From NCBI RefSeq assembly GCF_030388665.1, contig NZ_CP128846.1, forward strand, positions 8,404,001-8,468,000: a DNA stretch of 64,000 bases, given 5' to 3'. The notes under the pieces were generated by a model. That model saw only the letters and a list, made by a program, of their open reading frames with translations, made no database searches and was not told the origin of the DNA. The DNA is from Streptomyces flavofungini (GTDB taxonomy: Bacteria; Actinomycetota; Actinomycetes; Streptomycetales; Streptomycetaceae). Numbering within the stretch: position 1 is the stretch's first letter; every line of letters starts with the position of its first letter. Below, piece by piece: positions 63,468 to 64,000 of this stretch. The translations under genes and the position numbers were made by a program.

Positions 63468-64000
63468 ACGTCCTTCCGCTGTACGTCCTCGCCGACAGGT
63501 CCGGGTCCATGGCCGAGACCGCCGGGTCCGTCACCGCGATCGAGGTGGTGAACACCGTCCTGCGCGAACTCCTCGCGCGCCTCGCGAAGGACCCCACGAT
63601 CCGGCGGGCGGTCCGGCTCTCGGTGATCTCCTTCGCCGAGGACGCCCGCGTCGACCTGCCGCTCACCAGCCTGTCGTCGACGACGGCCGTCCCGGACCTG
63701 GAGGCCTCCGGGCCGACCTCGTTCGCGATGGTCTTCGAGGCCACCGCGCACACCGTCGCGCACGACCTGGCCGCGCTCGGCCCCGCGGCGCGGCCGCCGC
63801 TGGTGTTCATGCTCACCGACGGCCGCCCCACCGCCCACCGCGACCGCGCCGCAGGCTGGTACGCGGAGCATCAGGCGCTCCTCACCAGCGCGGGCCCGGA
63901 GCGGCGGGTCCTGCTGGTGCCCTACGGCTACGGCCGCGTCGACCCGCGCACCCTCGCGTCCATCGCCGCCGATCCGAGCGCCGCCTACCTCGCGGGACGC
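63464..64000 (+). CDS. von Willebrand factor A domain protein, 3' end beyond window
   Basis: The ATG overlaps the previous stop (ATGA, 63464-63467) and the frame is open to the window edge, giving 179 residues so far. The MIDAS metal site is intact: D11-R-S13-G-S15 (LYVLADRSGSMAE), T85 in SGPTSFAMVFE and D119 in VFMLTDGRPT. It resembles TerY-type vWA proteins. vWA domains mediate metal-dependent protein contacts, so it probably assembles the GTPase/ATPase complex or links it to further genes to the right. Confidence 0.88.
   Translation, partial: MNVLPLYVLADRSGSMAETAGSVTAIEVVNTVLRELLARLAKDPTIRRAVRLSVISFAEDARVDLPLTSLSSTTAVPDLEASGPTSFAMVFEATAHTVAHDLAALGPAARPPLVFMLTDGRPTAHRDRAAGWYAEHQALLTSAGPERRVLLVPYGYGRVDPRTLASIAADPSAAYLAGR

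Noticed and set aside
60173..63871. 1232-codon minus-strand open frame
   Set aside because: It is antisense to the Hsp70-like, helper and vWA genes, which have clear motifs and coupled starts. The composition is typical of a shadow frame.

Overview
The window is GC-rich DNA with strong third-position GC, frequent GTG starts, many overlapping stop/start codons, and families typical of Streptomyces (PadR, WYL, DUF5133, DUF6479, an RheA-type Hsp18 regulator, F420-dependent enzymes). I read it as a Streptomyces chromosome segment, possibly from an arm. All functions come from reading sequence; no database search was run.

Layout. (1) 1-19 kb is compact and intact: the 3' part of an Lrp regulator; a 2,4-dienoyl-CoA reductase-like flavoenzyme with a PadR regulator; a Gfo/Idh/MocA oxidoreductase coupled to a sugar-phosphate isomerase; a WYL regulator divergent from a NIPSNAP protein; DM13 and bile-acid-symporter-type membrane genes; a LysR gene divergent from a DJ-1/PfpI, TetR and aldehyde dehydrogenase operon; a SnoaL-like gene divergent from a second PadR; two exported proteins; and a dhaK-dhaL-dhaM dihydroxyacetone kinase operon. 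(2) 19-50 kb mixes intact stress genes (ANTAR protein, pyruvate oxidase-like enzyme, CBS protein, HPII-type catalase, SigB/SigF-type sigma factor, CsbD-like, hemerythrin, DUF2267 pair, Hsp18 with its repressor and operators, GlsB/YeaQ, STAS) with many broken genes: VOC, MnhF-like, isochorismatase, LysE, CBS, cobalamin-binding radical SAM, SDR, HdeD-like, flavodoxin-like, ATP-grasp and 4Fe-4S dicluster remnants, plus insertion-sequence fragments. Many remnants keep a start or a stop and have lost the middle. It looks like a stress, redox and low-oxygen island under decay. (3) 50-57.5 kb carries a drug-type ABC transporter divergent from an HTH-GbsR/MarR regulator, a tandem universal stress protein, a phosphoketolase and a collapsed second Usp gene.

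(4) 57.7-64 kb is the most striking unit: four translationally coupled genes encoding a dynamin-like GTPase with an altered P-loop, a large Hsp70/actin-fold ATPase, a small helper protein and a von Willebrand A protein that runs off the window. The GTPase plus Hsp70-like pairing recalls SrfC/SrfB of enterobacteria, but the vWA-containing operon is a candidate undescribed membrane-remodelling, stress or conflict system.

Regulatory DNA is unusually legible: paired RheA-type operators at the hsp18 promoter, candidate PadR operators beside both PadR-linked genes, duplicated LysR boxes, an inverted repeat at the ABC/GbsR divergent promoter, and several perfect terminator hairpins. Short tandem repeats begin at or across the stop codons of dhaM and the tandem Usp gene.
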